From Methanobacterium sp. (GTDB lineage: Archaea > Methanobacteriota > Methanobacteria > Methanobacteriales > Methanobacteriaceae), in assembly GCA_030017655.1 (NCBI GenBank), contig JASEIM010000014.1, positions 1 to 57,027 on the forward strand: a stretch of DNA of 57,027 nt. The letters are read 5' to 3'. Shown in pieces: positions 32,781 through 42,369 of this stretch. Made by a program: the position numbers and the translations under genes. Each line of letters begins with the position of its first letter. Positions within the stretch are counted from its first letter, which is position 1. Under the pieces are notes generated by a model that did no database searches, was not told the origin of the DNA, and saw nothing but the letters and a program-made list of their open reading frames with translations.

Positions 32781-34781
32781 ATGGACACCATAACCGAAAA
32801 ATCAAAAACATCAGTAGCAAAGTTTGAAGACTTTTTTAGTACAGAATACAAAGATGCTGTATTTGAAGCCCTTGAAAAGTATCCAGATGAGCGATCTGTA
32901 GTAGTTGACTATTTACAACTGGAAATGTTCGATCCAGATCTGGCTGATCTATTGATAGAGAAACCCGAGGAAGTTATTAAAGCAGCTCAAAAGGCCATTA
33001 AAAACATTGATACCACAAGGAAAAATGCGGATTTGCAGGTTAGATTTGAAAATGTAAGTAATAATGTACCTTTAAGAGAACTTAGAAGTAAATATATCGG
33101 TAAATTCGTTGCAGTAGATGGGATTGTTAGAAAGGCTAATGAAATCCGTCCAAGGATTGTAAATGCAATGTTTGAGTGCAGAAGCTGCATGAGGCTTCAT
33201 GAAGTTCCTCAAAAAAGCAATATGATCAGTGAACCTGCCCTCTGTAATGATTGCGGAGGCAGATCATTTAGATTACTTCAAGAAGAATCCGAATTCTTAG
33301 ATACTCAAACCACAAAGCTTCAGGAACCTTTAGAAAATTTATCAGGAGGAGAACAACCAAGACAAATTAATGTAGTCTTAGAAGATGATCTGGTTGATAT
33401 GATTACTCCTGGAGACATAATTCGAATTACCGGAACTCTAAAGACAGTTCGAGATGAGAAAACAAAGTTATTTAAAAATTATTTATACTGTAATTATATT
33501 GAGGCACTTGAACAGGAATTTGAAGAGCTTCAAATAAGCGAAGAAGATGAAGAAAAGATTAAAGAACTTGCAAAAGACCCAAATGTTTATAATAAAATCA
33601 TTAACTCCACTGCACCTTCAATTCAAGGATACAGAGAAGTAAAAGAAGCCATAGCCCTTCAGTTATTTGGAGGTTCTGCAAAAGAGCTTGAAGATAAAAC
33701 AAGAATCAGGGGAGATATTCACATACTGATTGTGGGGGATCCGGGTATTGGTAAATCCCAGATGCTTAAATATGTTTCTAAACTTGCTCCACGTGGAATT
33801 TATACAAGCGGTAAAGGTACAAGTGGGGTAGGACTTACTGCTGCAGCAGTTAAGGACGATCTGGGAGGCTGGTCCCTTGAAGCGGGGGCATTGGTCTTAG
33901 GAGACCGTGGTAATGTCTGTGTGGACGAACTTGACAAGATGAGGTCAGAAGATAGATCAGCAATCCACGAAGCCCTTGAGCAGCAAACAATAAGTATTGC
34001 TAAGGCAGGGATTATGGCAACTTTAAATTCCAGATGTGCCATGCTTGCTGCTGCAAACCCTAAATTTGGGAGATTTGACCGTTATAAATCCATAGCAGAG
34101 CAAATTAACCTTCCTGCACCCATACTTTCGAGATTTGATTTAATATTTGTTGTTGAAGACAAACCAAATGCAGAAAGAGATAAGAAACTTGCAGGGCATA
34201 TTCTGAATATACATAAAAGTGCTGAAATACCCTTTGAAATTGATCCTGAACTATTAAGGAAATATATTGCATATGCAAGGAAAAACGTTCATCCACAGCT
34301 TACTCATGGAGCTATAGAGGTACTTCAAGAGTTTTATGTTGGGATGAGAGGTAGCGCTGAGGATGATGACTCTCCAGTTCCGATTACTGCCCGTCAGCTT
34401 GAGGCTTTAGTACGTCTGTCTGAAGCAAACTGTAAAATACGGTTAGGAAAAGAAGTTACTGCCGAAGACGCAAAAAGAGCCATTAAATTACAACAAGAAT
34501 GTATGAAACAGGTTGGTCTTGATCCAGATACCGGTAAAGTGGATATTGACAAAGTTGAAGGTCGAACACCCAAATCAGATCGTGATAAGGCCAGAGTTCT
34601 TCTGGATATTGTTAAAGAATTGAGTGACGAGTATGGTGGCAGAGTACCTGTAAGTATACTCACCGACGAGATGTCAGATAGGTATAAAGTAAGTGAAGAC
34701 AAAGTTAAGCAAATTATAACCAAATTAAAGCAGCAGGGATTAGTATTTGAGCCTGCAACCGGTTATCTTAAAACAGTATGA
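32781..34781 (+). CDS. mcm: replicative DNA helicase MCM
   Basis: A 666-residue helicase, the same length as the well-studied M. thermautotrophicus enzyme. The N-terminal domain has an OB fold and a zinc ribbon ('CRSCMRLHEVPQ...CNDCGG', residues about 133-160). The AAA+ core has Walker A 'VGDPGIGKSQMLKY' near residue 320, Walker B 'CVDELDKM' near 380 and an arginine finger in 'PILSRFDLIF' near 449; the C-terminal 75 residues form a winged helix. It unwinds DNA 3' to 5' as a (double) hexamer. The ATG at 32781 is used; the frame's first codon is a TTG directly before it. Confidence 0.98.
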   Translation: MDTITEKSKTSVAKFEDFFSTEYKDAVFEALEKYPDERSVVVDYLQLEMFDPDLADLLIEKPEEVIKAAQKAIKNIDTTRKNADLQVRFENVSNNVPLRELRSKYIGKFVAVDGIVRKANEIRPRIVNAMFECRSCMRLHEVPQKSNMISEPALCNDCGGRSFRLLQEESEFLDTQTTKLQEPLENLSGGEQPRQINVVLEDDLVDMITPGDIIRITGTLKTVRDEKTKLFKNYLYCNYIEALEQEFEELQISEEDEEKIKELAKDPNVYNKIINSTAPSIQGYREVKEAIALQLFGGSAKELEDKTRIRGDIHILIVGDPGIGKSQMLKYVSKLAPRGIYTSGKGTSGVGLTAAAVKDDLGGWSLEAGALVLGDRGNVCVDELDKMRSEDRSAIHEALEQQTISIAKAGIMATLNSRCAMLAAANPKFGRFDRYKSIAEQINLPAPILSRFDLIFVVEDKPNAERDKKLAGHILNIHKSAEIPFEIDPELLRKYIAYARKNVHPQLTHGAIEVLQEFYVGMRGSAEDDDSPVPITARQLEALVRLSEANCKIRLGKEVTAEDAKRAIKLQQECMKQVGLDPDTGKVDIDKVEGRTPKSDRDKARVLLDIVKELSDEYGGRVPVSILTDEMSDRYKVSEDKVKQIITKLKQQGLVFEPATGYLKTV

Positions 34782-34807
34782 TTGAAGTATTCGTTCAATC
34801 ATCAATT
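34780..34807 (+). terminator. hairpin and T run after mcm
   Basis: GATTGAA and TTCAATC (34780-34800) pair perfectly around seven bases, and a run of six T follows shortly after, near 34806. The hairpin begins at the mcm stop codon. This resembles an intrinsic terminator and separates mcm from aIF2-beta, which has its own leader. Confidence 0.5.
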
Positions 34808-34907
34808 TTTTATATACTTAAAAGCATAATATATATGCCTTTAAATTTAGAATATTATTTTTAAGATTATAATATTACAAATTTATTTTAGTTAAGGAGG
34901 TTAAAAA

Positions 34908-35315
34908 ATGAGCGATTATGATAAATTATTAGATAGAGCAATAGATCAATTACCACAAAAGGTTTTTGAAACAACAAGATTTACCGTTCCTAAAGCTTAT
35001 TCAGTAATTCAGGGAAATAGAACCATAATACAGAACTTCAAAGAAATTGCCGAAGCTTTAAATAGAGATCCACAGCACCTACTAAAATTTTTACTCAGAG
35101 AATTAGGAACTGCAGGAAATTTAGAAGGCAGCAGGGCAATAATGCAGGGGAAATTTACCCATTATCTCATAAATGACAGAATCGATGATTATGTTAAGAG
35201 ATTTATCATGTGTCATGAATGTAACAGACCAGATACACGTATAATCAGAGAAGATCGTATATTTTTACTTAAATGCGAAGCTTGCGGTGCTAAAGCTCCA
35301 TTAAAAACATTATAA
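34908..35315 (+). CDS. translation initiation factor aIF2 subunit beta
   Basis: A 135-residue protein. 'YDKLLDRAIDQLPQKVFETT' and 'RFTVPKAYSVIQGNRTIIQN' are the conserved N-terminal half; the zinc ribbon is 'CHECNRPDTRIIREDRIFLL' through 'KCEACGAKAPLKTL'. With alpha and gamma it carries Met-tRNAi to the ribosome. AAGGAGG lies six bases before the ATG. NMD3 follows 45 bases after the stop, past a small AAGGG/CCCTT hairpin. Confidence 0.96.
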   Translation: MSDYDKLLDRAIDQLPQKVFETTRFTVPKAYSVIQGNRTIIQNFKEIAEALNRDPQHLLKFLLRELGTAGNLEGSRAIMQGKFTHYLINDRIDDYVKRFIMCHECNRPDTRIIREDRIFLLKCEACGAKAPLKTL

Positions 35316-35360
35316 GGGATATATTCCCCTTAATATTATTTATTTTAATTGATTGATATT

Positions 35361-36446
35361 ATGTTTTGTCCAAAATGTGGAAAGACTGATGAAGAACTTT
35401 TTGACAATCTTTGTAAGTCCTGTTTTCTTGAAAATCTTGTTTTAGCAGAAATACCTGAGAAAATAGAAATTACTGTATGCGCACACTGCCAGTCACGCCT
35501 TATAAGTGGCAAATGGCATGAATTAGAGCTATCTGATGAAGAAATTATTCTAAATACTTTAAATAGCCACATAACCATTAATAAATATGCTCAAAACGTT
35601 GAAATTGAAGTTGAAACTTTATTTGCACGGGGTTCAAATATTGAATCCATTGTTCATGTAAAAGGAACTGTACTTGGCGAAATTATTGAACAGGAATACA
35701 ATCTTAGGGTTAAAATCATTAGAACTGTTTGTCCAGAGTGCAGTAAGTTTGCATCAGGCTATTATGAAGCTGTAATACAGTTAAGGACAGATAAAAGAGT
35801 TCCTGATGATGAAGAAATAATGACAGCTGATGCAATAATTGCAGAAAATATCGATAAGATAGCAAAAAAGAACAAAATGGCCTATATTTCAGAACGTGCT
35901 GTGCTTAAAGAAGGTGTTGATTACTATGTTGGCTCTTATAAAGTTGCAAAAAGGCTTTCAAATTCTATAAAAGACCATATGGGTGGTATTATCAAAGAAT
36001 CCCCACGTCTCATGGGTAGAGATAAATCAGCGGGAAAAGACCTTTACAGAGTATGGATTTCAGTGAGAATACCCTATTTTAAAATTAATGACTTCATAAA
36101 ACTTGATAAAACTGTGGGGCAAATATTAAACATTGACGGGAAGAGAATTTTGATTAAAGATTTAATTTCAAGAAATCAAATTTCAATTCAATGGAGAGAT
36201 TATGATAAAATAACGCCTATTGCAAGAAAAGAAAATGTGATGGAGACTACAGTCACTGCAAAAACTCCAGATTCAATCCAAATACTTCATCCTGTAACCT
36301 ATGAACCTGAAGACCTTGAAATCAATGATGAATATGCAGGGATTGGGATTGGATCCCAGATACATGTAATTGAAATTGACCATGTTCTTTACATTTTGGA
36401 TACCGTCGAAAGATCGATAGATTTTTCGGGCCGTAAAAATTCGTAG
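35361..36446 (+). CDS. NMD3-family protein (60S export factor homologue)
   Basis: A 361-residue protein. The N-terminal zinc ribbons are 'FCPKCGKTDEELFDNLCKSC', 'CAHCQSRLISGKWHEL' and 'RTVCPECSKFASGYYEAVIQ', the NMD3 pattern; archaeal members bind the 50S subunit and act in assembly or recycling. The ATG at 35361 is used instead of the TTG at 35349. The last residues ('RSIDFSGRKNS') come from a hairpin insertion whose loop contains the TAG stop, so the original C-terminus may have been replaced. Confidence 0.92.
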   Translation: MFCPKCGKTDEELFDNLCKSCFLENLVLAEIPEKIEITVCAHCQSRLISGKWHELELSDEEIILNTLNSHITINKYAQNVEIEVETLFARGSNIESIVHVKGTVLGEIIEQEYNLRVKIIRTVCPECSKFASGYYEAVIQLRTDKRVPDDEEIMTADAIIAENIDKIAKKNKMAYISERAVLKEGVDYYVGSYKVAKRLSNSIKDHMGGIIKESPRLMGRDKSAGKDLYRVWISVRIPYFKINDFIKLDKTVGQILNIDGKRILIKDLISRNQISIQWRDYDKITPIARKENVMETTVTAKTPDSIQILHPVTYEPEDLEINDEYAGIGIGSQIHVIEIDHVLYILDTVERSIDFSGRKNS

Positions 36447-36455
36447 AATTTTTAC
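36433..36455. repeat. single mini-hairpin holding the NMD3 stop codon
   Basis: GTAAAAATTC (36433-36442) pairs perfectly with its complement (36446-36455) around the loop GTA. It is almost the same as the 10 bp unit at 12424-12446 (GTCAAAATTC, same loop). Both are followed by ACAG(G)ATTT. The TAG stop of NMD3 spans loop and right arm (44-46). The bases just before, with CGAAA and TTTTCG arms (36406-36428), may be another unit. Confidence 0.8.
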
Positions 36456-36576
36456 AGGATTTACACAATATTTAAATTGTATAAAATGAAACTTAAATAA
36501 AGATTTAAATTAAAAATATTATCTAATTCTTTAAATTACTCAATACAATATATTTTAGATAATTTACGGTGATATG

Positions 36577-37536
36577 ATGGACATTGATGCTAAAATTGAC
36601 ATGATAGAGAGCGGAACGCTTGAAATAATTTCCCATGATGAACTTAAAGAAAAACTTCAAAAGGATTCTCCTGTAGCTTATATAGGTTATGAACCCTCTG
36701 GGAAAGTTCATCTTGGACATGCTATTACCGTAAAGAAAATGATAGACCTCCAGAAAGCAGGTTTTAAGATTAAAATCCTTCTTGCAGATCTTCATGCTTA
36801 TCTAAACGGAAAAGGCACCCTTGAAGAAATAAAAGTAATTTCAGAATACATGAAGCAGTGTTTTCTTGCCCTTGGCTTAAATGAAGAAACTGAATTCATT
36901 TTAGGGTCTTCCTTCCAGACAGATGAAAACTACACACTTAAGATTTATGAATTAGCACTTTCAACTACTTTAACACGTGCAAGAAGAAGTATGGCCCAAA
37001 TTACAAGAGATAAAGAGGATCATAAAGTTGCAGAGGTTATTTATCCTATAATGCAGGTTATTGACATGCTATTTTTAGATGTTGATCTGGCATTAGGAGG
37101 GATGGAACAGCGAAAAATCCATATGCTTGCAAGGGAAAATCTGCCCAAAGTAGGGTCACCTGCACCTGTCATCATCCACACTCCTCTTCTTCATGGGACT
37201 GACGGCAGTGAAAAGATGTCTTCGAGCAAAGAAAACTTCATAGCCATTGATGATTCTCCTGAAGACATAAAAAAGAAGATAAAAAACAGTTACTGTCCAG
37301 CAGGAGAAATTGAAGGCAATCCAGTGATAGAAATAGCAAAATATTTTATTTATGATGTTCAGGATACTCTGTTAATTGAAAGACCGTCTAAATTTGGAGG
37401 AAATCTTGAATTAAATTATGAAGAGCTTATGGAAGCCTATGAAAATGGGAATTTACATCCATTAGACCTTAAAAATGCAGTTGCTGATAATTTAATCAAG
37501 ATCTTAGAACCTGTAAGAGAATATTTAAAAAATTGA
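36577..37536 (+). CDS. tyrS: tyrosyl-tRNA synthetase
   Basis: A 319-residue class Ic synthetase of the short archaeal form. HIGH is 'YEPSGKVHLGHAITVKKM', the tyrosine pocket includes 'YPIMQVIDMLFLDVDLALGG' with 'GMEQRKIHMLAREN', and KMSKS reads 'SEKMSSSKENF'. It charges tRNA-Tyr. GGTGAT is directly followed by two ATGs (36574, 36577); the second has a workable spacing and gives 'MDIDAKIDMI'. Confidence 0.97.
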   Translation: MDIDAKIDMIESGTLEIISHDELKEKLQKDSPVAYIGYEPSGKVHLGHAITVKKMIDLQKAGFKIKILLADLHAYLNGKGTLEEIKVISEYMKQCFLALGLNEETEFILGSSFQTDENYTLKIYELALSTTLTRARRSMAQITRDKEDHKVAEVIYPIMQVIDMLFLDVDLALGGMEQRKIHMLARENLPKVGSPAPVIIHTPLLHGTDGSEKMSSSKENFIAIDDSPEDIKKKIKNSYCPAGEIEGNPVIEIAKYFIYDVQDTLLIERPSKFGGNLELNYEELMEAYENGNLHPLDLKNAVADNLIKILEPVREYLKN

Positions 37537-37572
37537 AATTAGCTTAAAATTACTCAAAGAATAGGTGATCAA

Positions 37573-37770
37573 ATGGAATATGAAATGAAAATACCTGCAG
37601 GAGTTCCAGGACAAATACTTGCAGAAATCATGGAAAAATTAGATGTAGATGTTAAACAAACTGATTATGGGCCTGTTATTATTGGTGAAAAAGAAGATCT
37701 TGAAATTGCTCAAGATATGATATTAAGATCATTAAATGAAAGGATAAAAGAACTGGAAGGTAGAAAATAG
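37573..37770 (+). CDS. small conserved protein after tyrS
   Basis: A 65-residue acidic protein: 'MKIPAGVPGQILAEIMEKLD', 'VDVKQTDYGPVIIGEKEDLE' and a charged C-terminal helix. The alternation of helix, strand and helix suggests a small alpha-beta fold. I do not recognise a named family. GGTGAT lies four bases before the ATG, and tyrS ends 36 bases upstream, so it is probably co-transcribed with tyrS. Confidence 0.8.
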   Translation: MEYEMKIPAGVPGQILAEIMEKLDVDVKQTDYGPVIIGEKEDLEIAQDMILRSLNERIKELEGRK

Positions 37771-37787
37771 ATTATTAATTTTTTAGA

Positions 37788-38225
37788 TTATTCCAGTTCA
37801 TCAATGATATCGTCGATGATATCATCAACTATATCTTCGATATTATTTTGATCGCTCCATGTGCATAATTCAGTTCCAGGAACATCCCCTATGTCTTCAA
37901 ATGTGCTTTCATCACTCCATGCTCTTTCTAAGTCCTCTGAACAAAAACTTAAATCAGTATCATGGTTTTCATAAAGAACATCCCATGTTTCAGAGTTTCT
38001 TATTTCCCAGTACCATGTATATGTAATGGCACACTTTTCTTCATTCATTCCACTTGTTAATCCCTTTGTTAGAACTTCGCATACTTTTGATTCCTCTTTA
38101 TAACCTACAATTAAAGTTTTTCCATCATCAAGGTCAATATGTTTTTCCCAAACATCTTTAGGACCATCAACCTTTTCCAGATCCGTGTTAATTATCATGT
38201 CGCTAAGTTCATCTTTATTTACCAT
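37788..38225 (-). CDS. acidic hypothetical protein
   Basis: A 145-residue protein, very acidic. 'TLIVGYKEESKVCEVLTKGL' and 'TYTWYWEIRNSETWDVLYEN' look like consecutive beta strands, and 'IEDIVDDIIDDIIDELE' is an acidic C-terminal helix. Unknown family. GGGAG before the ATG at 38225 decides the start; the TTG at 38258 has no site. It converges with the small gene after tyrS, only 17 bases apart. Confidence 0.7.
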   Translation of the reverse strand: MVNKDELSDMIINTDLEKVDGPKDVWEKHIDLDDGKTLIVGYKEESKVCEVLTKGLTSGMNEEKCAITYTWYWEIRNSETWDVLYENHDTDLSFCSEDLERAWSDESTFEDIGDVPGTELCTWSDQNNIEDIVDDIIDDIIDELE

Positions 38226-38361
38226 ATCACTGCTCCCATTTTCAGTGAATAAACTCAAAATTATTTTAGAACTTCATTATTGTATATAAGATATTATGAT
38301 TAAAATTATACTTATTTTTATGTATATAACTGATTTTGAATATAATTAATTAAAATTATAA

Positions 38362-38976
38362 TTAGATGCATCTGCCGATTTTTGGCGAAATTACTTTCTT
38401 TATATCTTCATGTACTTTATTAACCCCATTATTGGCATTTATAACGAAGAAATCATTTGTTCTGGCGAGTTCCAGGTATCTATTCCTGATTTTTTCAAGG
38501 AATGCTTTATTTTCGAAACTATCATTACCATCACATCTTGAAATTGCCTTTTCAACATCCAAATCAAGCAATATTACTATATCTGGCTTTTTAACGAATT
38601 TATTTAACTCATAAAGCCATGAAGTGTCACTATCTTGTTTTTGATTCGAGTCACTAACACTTTGAGGATTCTGATAAGCGATACTTGAATAAAAGCATCG
38701 ATCACTTATTACTGCTTTGCCAGATTCCTCTGCGGCTCTTATTGTGTCCATCAGGACCATGCGATCAGCTGCAAATAAAAGTGCAAGTGTTTTCTGGAAA
38801 TTATCTTCTGTTGCTCTTGGATCTTTAAGAATTTCTCTTATTAATTTACCTGTAGCCGAATCTGTAGGCTCAAAAATCCTTAAAACTTCATATCCATAAT
38901 CATTTAGCCATTTTTCAAGGAGAAGTATCTGTGTTGATTTCCCCGAGCCGTCAATACCTTCTAAACAAATATACAT
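38362..38976 (-). CDS. tmk: thymidylate kinase
   Basis: A 204-residue dTMP kinase. P-loop 'CLEGIDGSGKSTQILLLEKW', dTMP site 'RIFEPTDSATGKLIREIL' and 'VISDRCFYSSIAYQN' (DR), and a lid 'EKAISRCDGNDSFENKAFLE' are in the right order. It makes dTDP for DNA synthesis. GGAG precedes the ATG. The central loop 'PQSVSDSNQKQDSDTSWLYE' is slightly longer than usual. Confidence 0.95.
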   Translation of the reverse strand: MYICLEGIDGSGKSTQILLLEKWLNDYGYEVLRIFEPTDSATGKLIREILKDPRATEDNFQKTLALLFAADRMVLMDTIRAAEESGKAVISDRCFYSSIAYQNPQSVSDSNQKQDSDTSWLYELNKFVKKPDIVILLDLDVEKAISRCDGNDSFENKAFLEKIRNRYLELARTNDFFVINANNGVNKVHEDIKKVISPKIGRCI

Positions 38977-39192
38977 GTTATCTCCTTATATTAATCATCC
39001 GAAATATGATTATAATCTGTTATTTATTTATCAAAACTGTAATTTTCTAATTAATAACGGAAATATTATTTAATTATAATCTTCTATCTACTTTATTAAA
39101 CATATAATTATCTTAAAAACAAAATAATATCAATCTAACACATTCTACAGATTAATTTTATTAATTATTTCACACCTAAATGGAGAATAATA

Positions 39193-41778
39193 ATGAATAA
39201 AGATATTCCCGAGCTTCTGGCACCTGCAGGGTCAATGGATGCACTTAAAGCTGCTGTAAATGCTGGTGCTGATGCTGTTTACCTTGCTGGAAAACAGTTT
39301 GGGGCAAGATATTATGCAGATAACTTCGATAATAAGCAGCTGCAAGATGCTGTAAATTATGCTCATTTAAGAGGTGTAAAAGTTTATGTAACAGTTAATA
39401 CTCTCCTCAATGACCATGAACTCCAAAAAATGGCAGAATATCTTTTATTTTTGTATGAAATAGGAATAGATGCGATTTTAGTTCAGGACATTGGTGTTGC
39501 AAAACTGGCAAAAAAACTTGTCCCAAATTTAAAACTCCATGCATCTACCCAGATGACCATTCACAACCTTGAAGGCGTTAAATGGGCATCAGAGTTTGGA
39601 TTTAAACGTGTAGTTCTTGCCAGAGAAATGGAATTATCCCAAATAAAAGAAATCAGTAAAAAAATTAAATCAGAAGAAATTGAACTTGAAATATTTGCTC
39701 ATGGAGCATTATGTTATTCTTATTCTGGACAGTGCCTCCTATCTTCATTTATAGGTGGTAGAAGTGGAAACAGAGGGATGTGCGCCCAGCCTTGTCGAAG
39801 AAAATATAAAGTTATTTCCGGAGAGAAAGATGAATATGGGAGGCCCACCAAATTATCTAAAGCACCTGTAAAAGATGAATATGTATTATCTACTCGCGAT
39901 CTGGCACTTTACAGGCATCTGACCAAAATTATTAATTCAGATGTGCGTTCTCTTAAGATTGAGGGAAGAATGAGGTCTCCAGAGTATGTGGCAATTGTAG
40001 TAAGCATATACAGAAAAGCTTTAGATTCCATTGCAGAAGGCGAATGGAAATTTGATAAAGAAGACATCAATAACCTCAAATTAGCGTTTAACAGGGATTT
40101 TACAGGAGGATATATCTTAGAAAAGGATTATAGCAGAATAATGGGTCGAAATCTTCCAGGAAACCGCGGTGTTTATGTTGGTTCTCTGATTGAACATAAA
40201 AAGAAAGAAGCGTTAATAAAAATCAAAGGAGATATTATTCCCCAAAAAGGTGATGGGATTGTTTTCATACCATCAAATCCCAAGGAAAGAGAGTATGGAA
40301 TGGTGATGAATGAATTTCCTGAAATTCATAAAAATAAGATTAAATTTAAAGTTAATTTTCCATTAAAGAAAAGAACATCTCTTTATATTACTCGGAGAAA
40401 AATATTGATTGATAGAGCAAATGAAATTATCAATGGAATCTCTGATGATTTAAAAAATCAAATTATGGTTGATCTGGAAATATTAATCCAGGAAAACGGC
40501 ACCATTACGCTTAAAAGCCAGTTCGATGGAGCTAAAGGATTATTAAAATTAGAAACACGTGCTGATTTTAAAATGGAGAAAGCTGTAAAAAGGCCTCTTG
40601 ATAAAAAGACGATAGAAAATCAAATGACTAAAACTGGTGGAACTCCTTTTAATATTAAAAAAATTCGAATTCAATATCCTGGAAATCTTTTCGCATCCTT
40701 AAGTGAACTTAATAAGCTCAGAAGAGATTTATTCAATGAAATAGCAGATAAAATTATTTCATCATATCTTCCACCAGAAGAAGAATTGATAAATTCAAAA
40801 AAAGGTCTGAATAATATTTTACTTGAAACCCTTCCTTCAAAAAGACCTCTAAAAAAAATTCCTGAATTAGGCATATACGTCAATGACCTGAATGTCTTGA
40901 ATGGAGCTATTAATGGAGGTTGCAGGCGGATTTATTTTGATCCATTTATTCAGAGTAGTTTAAAATGCAGATCAGAAGATTTAAAAATTGAAAAAATGAA
41001 AGAGTTCATATTAGAGGCCAAATCTTTATGTATATCTGCTGATGCTGTATTTATCCTGAAATTGCCAAAAATAACCTACGATTCAGATTTAAAGATGTTA
41101 TTAAAGTTACTAGGGCAGTTATCTAAATCTGGAATTAATGAATTTATGGTTGATGGAATTGGAACTGCAAAGGCTTTGTTGGGTTTGAATAATTCGATTA
41201 AGTTATATGGATCCTCGGGGCTCAACATCTGGAATCATCTATCGGTAGAAGAATTATCCAAACTTTTTAATGGGCTTACAATATCACCTGAACTTTCAAA
41301 AAATGATATTATTAAGACACTTACTCATAATTGGGGCAGTGATGTTTCTTTGGAATTTCTTGTTCAGGGAAACATTGAATCAATAATTTCTAAAGACTGC
41401 ATTCCATGTATTAGCGGTATAAATAAAAATAATGGTAACAAATTTTTAGGGCTTAAAGATGTTAAAAATCGAGTTTTTCCAGTACTGGTTGATAACCGAT
41501 GTCATACTTACATTTTAAACTCTGTAGAGTTATGTCTGATAGACCATTTACCTTTTATTTCAAAAACAGGTGTTGATACAGTTATTATAGATGCCCGGGG
41601 GAAAACTGAAAAGTATGCCTTTAAAATATGTTCTATTTATGTGAATGCACTTCAAATTATTGCTTCAGGAGGTCCCAACATTAAAAATAATCTTAATTCA
41701 TTGAAAAATAAGATAAAAAAGATTTCTCTTGGAGGAATTACCACAGGGAATTTTATCAGGGGAATCAAAAATAATTAG
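39193..41778 (+). CDS. large U32-family protein (RlhA/YhbU-like)
   Basis: An 861-residue protein. Residues 1-320 are a TIM-barrel U32 domain: 'ELLAPAGSMDALKAAVNAGA' at the start and 'EIFAHGALCYSYSGQCLLSS' followed by 'GNRGMCAQPCRRKY' near 172-206, the family signature with its clustered Cys that in relatives hold an iron-sulfur cluster. DUF3656-like and a second, divergent barrel half follow ('ELGIYVNDLNVLNGAINGGC'). U32 enzymes hydroxylate RNA or ubiquinone rather than act as peptidases; the target here is unknown. GGAG precedes the ATG. Confidence 0.92.
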   Translation: MNKDIPELLAPAGSMDALKAAVNAGADAVYLAGKQFGARYYADNFDNKQLQDAVNYAHLRGVKVYVTVNTLLNDHELQKMAEYLLFLYEIGIDAILVQDIGVAKLAKKLVPNLKLHASTQMTIHNLEGVKWASEFGFKRVVLAREMELSQIKEISKKIKSEEIELEIFAHGALCYSYSGQCLLSSFIGGRSGNRGMCAQPCRRKYKVISGEKDEYGRPTKLSKAPVKDEYVLSTRDLALYRHLTKIINSDVRSLKIEGRMRSPEYVAIVVSIYRKALDSIAEGEWKFDKEDINNLKLAFNRDFTGGYILEKDYSRIMGRNLPGNRGVYVGSLIEHKKKEALIKIKGDIIPQKGDGIVFIPSNPKEREYGMVMNEFPEIHKNKIKFKVNFPLKKRTSLYITRRKILIDRANEIINGISDDLKNQIMVDLEILIQENGTITLKSQFDGAKGLLKLETRADFKMEKAVKRPLDKKTIENQMTKTGGTPFNIKKIRIQYPGNLFASLSELNKLRRDLFNEIADKIISSYLPPEEELINSKKGLNNILLETLPSKRPLKKIPELGIYVNDLNVLNGAINGGCRRIYFDPFIQSSLKCRSEDLKIEKMKEFILEAKSLCISADAVFILKLPKITYDSDLKMLLKLLGQLSKSGINEFMVDGIGTAKALLGLNNSIKLYGSSGLNIWNHLSVEELSKLFNGLTISPELSKNDIIKTLTHNWGSDVSLEFLVQGNIESIISKDCIPCISGINKNNGNKFLGLKDVKNRVFPVLVDNRCHTYILNSVELCLIDHLPFISKTGVDTVIIDARGKTEKYAFKICSIYVNALQIIASGGPNIKNNLNSLKNKIKKISLGGITTGNFIRGIKNN

Positions 41779-41800
41779 TGAAAGATCATTTTACAAATTC

Positions 41801-41953
41801 TCACCTTTCTTTAAATATAAAAGTAAATTCTCCCGTTTTTTTATCTTCTGTAACTGAAGATAATACATATCTACCTTTTAATCCATTACGAAGCATGTTA
41901 TAAAGTTTTGAAGATTTTTCTTCTTTTGAATCTGGTTTAATTCTTATTTCCAA
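41801..41953 (-). CDS. 50-residue small protein
   Basis: Read by hand on the minus strand. TTG start with GGTGAT four bases upstream, then 'MEIRIKPDSKEEKSSKLYNM', 'LRNGLKGRYVLSSVTEDKKT' and 'GEFTFIFKER'. The strand-helix-strand-strand order suggests a compact folded domain. I do not know the family. It converges with the U32 gene 22 bases away. The ribosome-binding site and protein-like composition support it. Confidence 0.65.
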   Translation of the reverse strand: MEIRIKPDSKEEKSSKLYNMLRNGLKGRYVLSSVTEDKKTGEFTFIFKER

Positions 41954-42369
41954 GCGTATCACCCTTAAACATATTACAATTATAATATTTATTATTACAG
42001 ATTAAAATATTATGAATACAATTATGTAAAAAAAAATCTTTTCTTTGCTTATATAATTCTTGAAAATATTACCTAAAATTCCAAATAAAAAGATCTACTC
42101 TCTACAATCCATGGAAAACACAAAATCAAATTATATTTTAACTAAATCCTTATTACATGATGAATTGACAATTCAATGGAATACTAAATTACTACAATCT
42201 CACTAATTTAAGGTCTAAAACTTTAAATAGAACTGATATCAATAGTGACCTACTTCACATTATATTTCATAATGGTAAATATTCTTTAACGTCTTTTAAT
42301 TTTAAAATAATTAAATTTTATAATGTGATATCCTTGAAAATTCAATTAACAAATTTAATAAGTGATAAA
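41954..42369. other. intergenic stretch without recognised genes
   Basis: About 415 A/T-rich bases. A 31-codon frame near 42110 has no ribosome-binding site or recognisable sequence. The last part (42290-42340) should hold the promoter of the broken transglutaminase-like gene. Confidence 0.5.
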
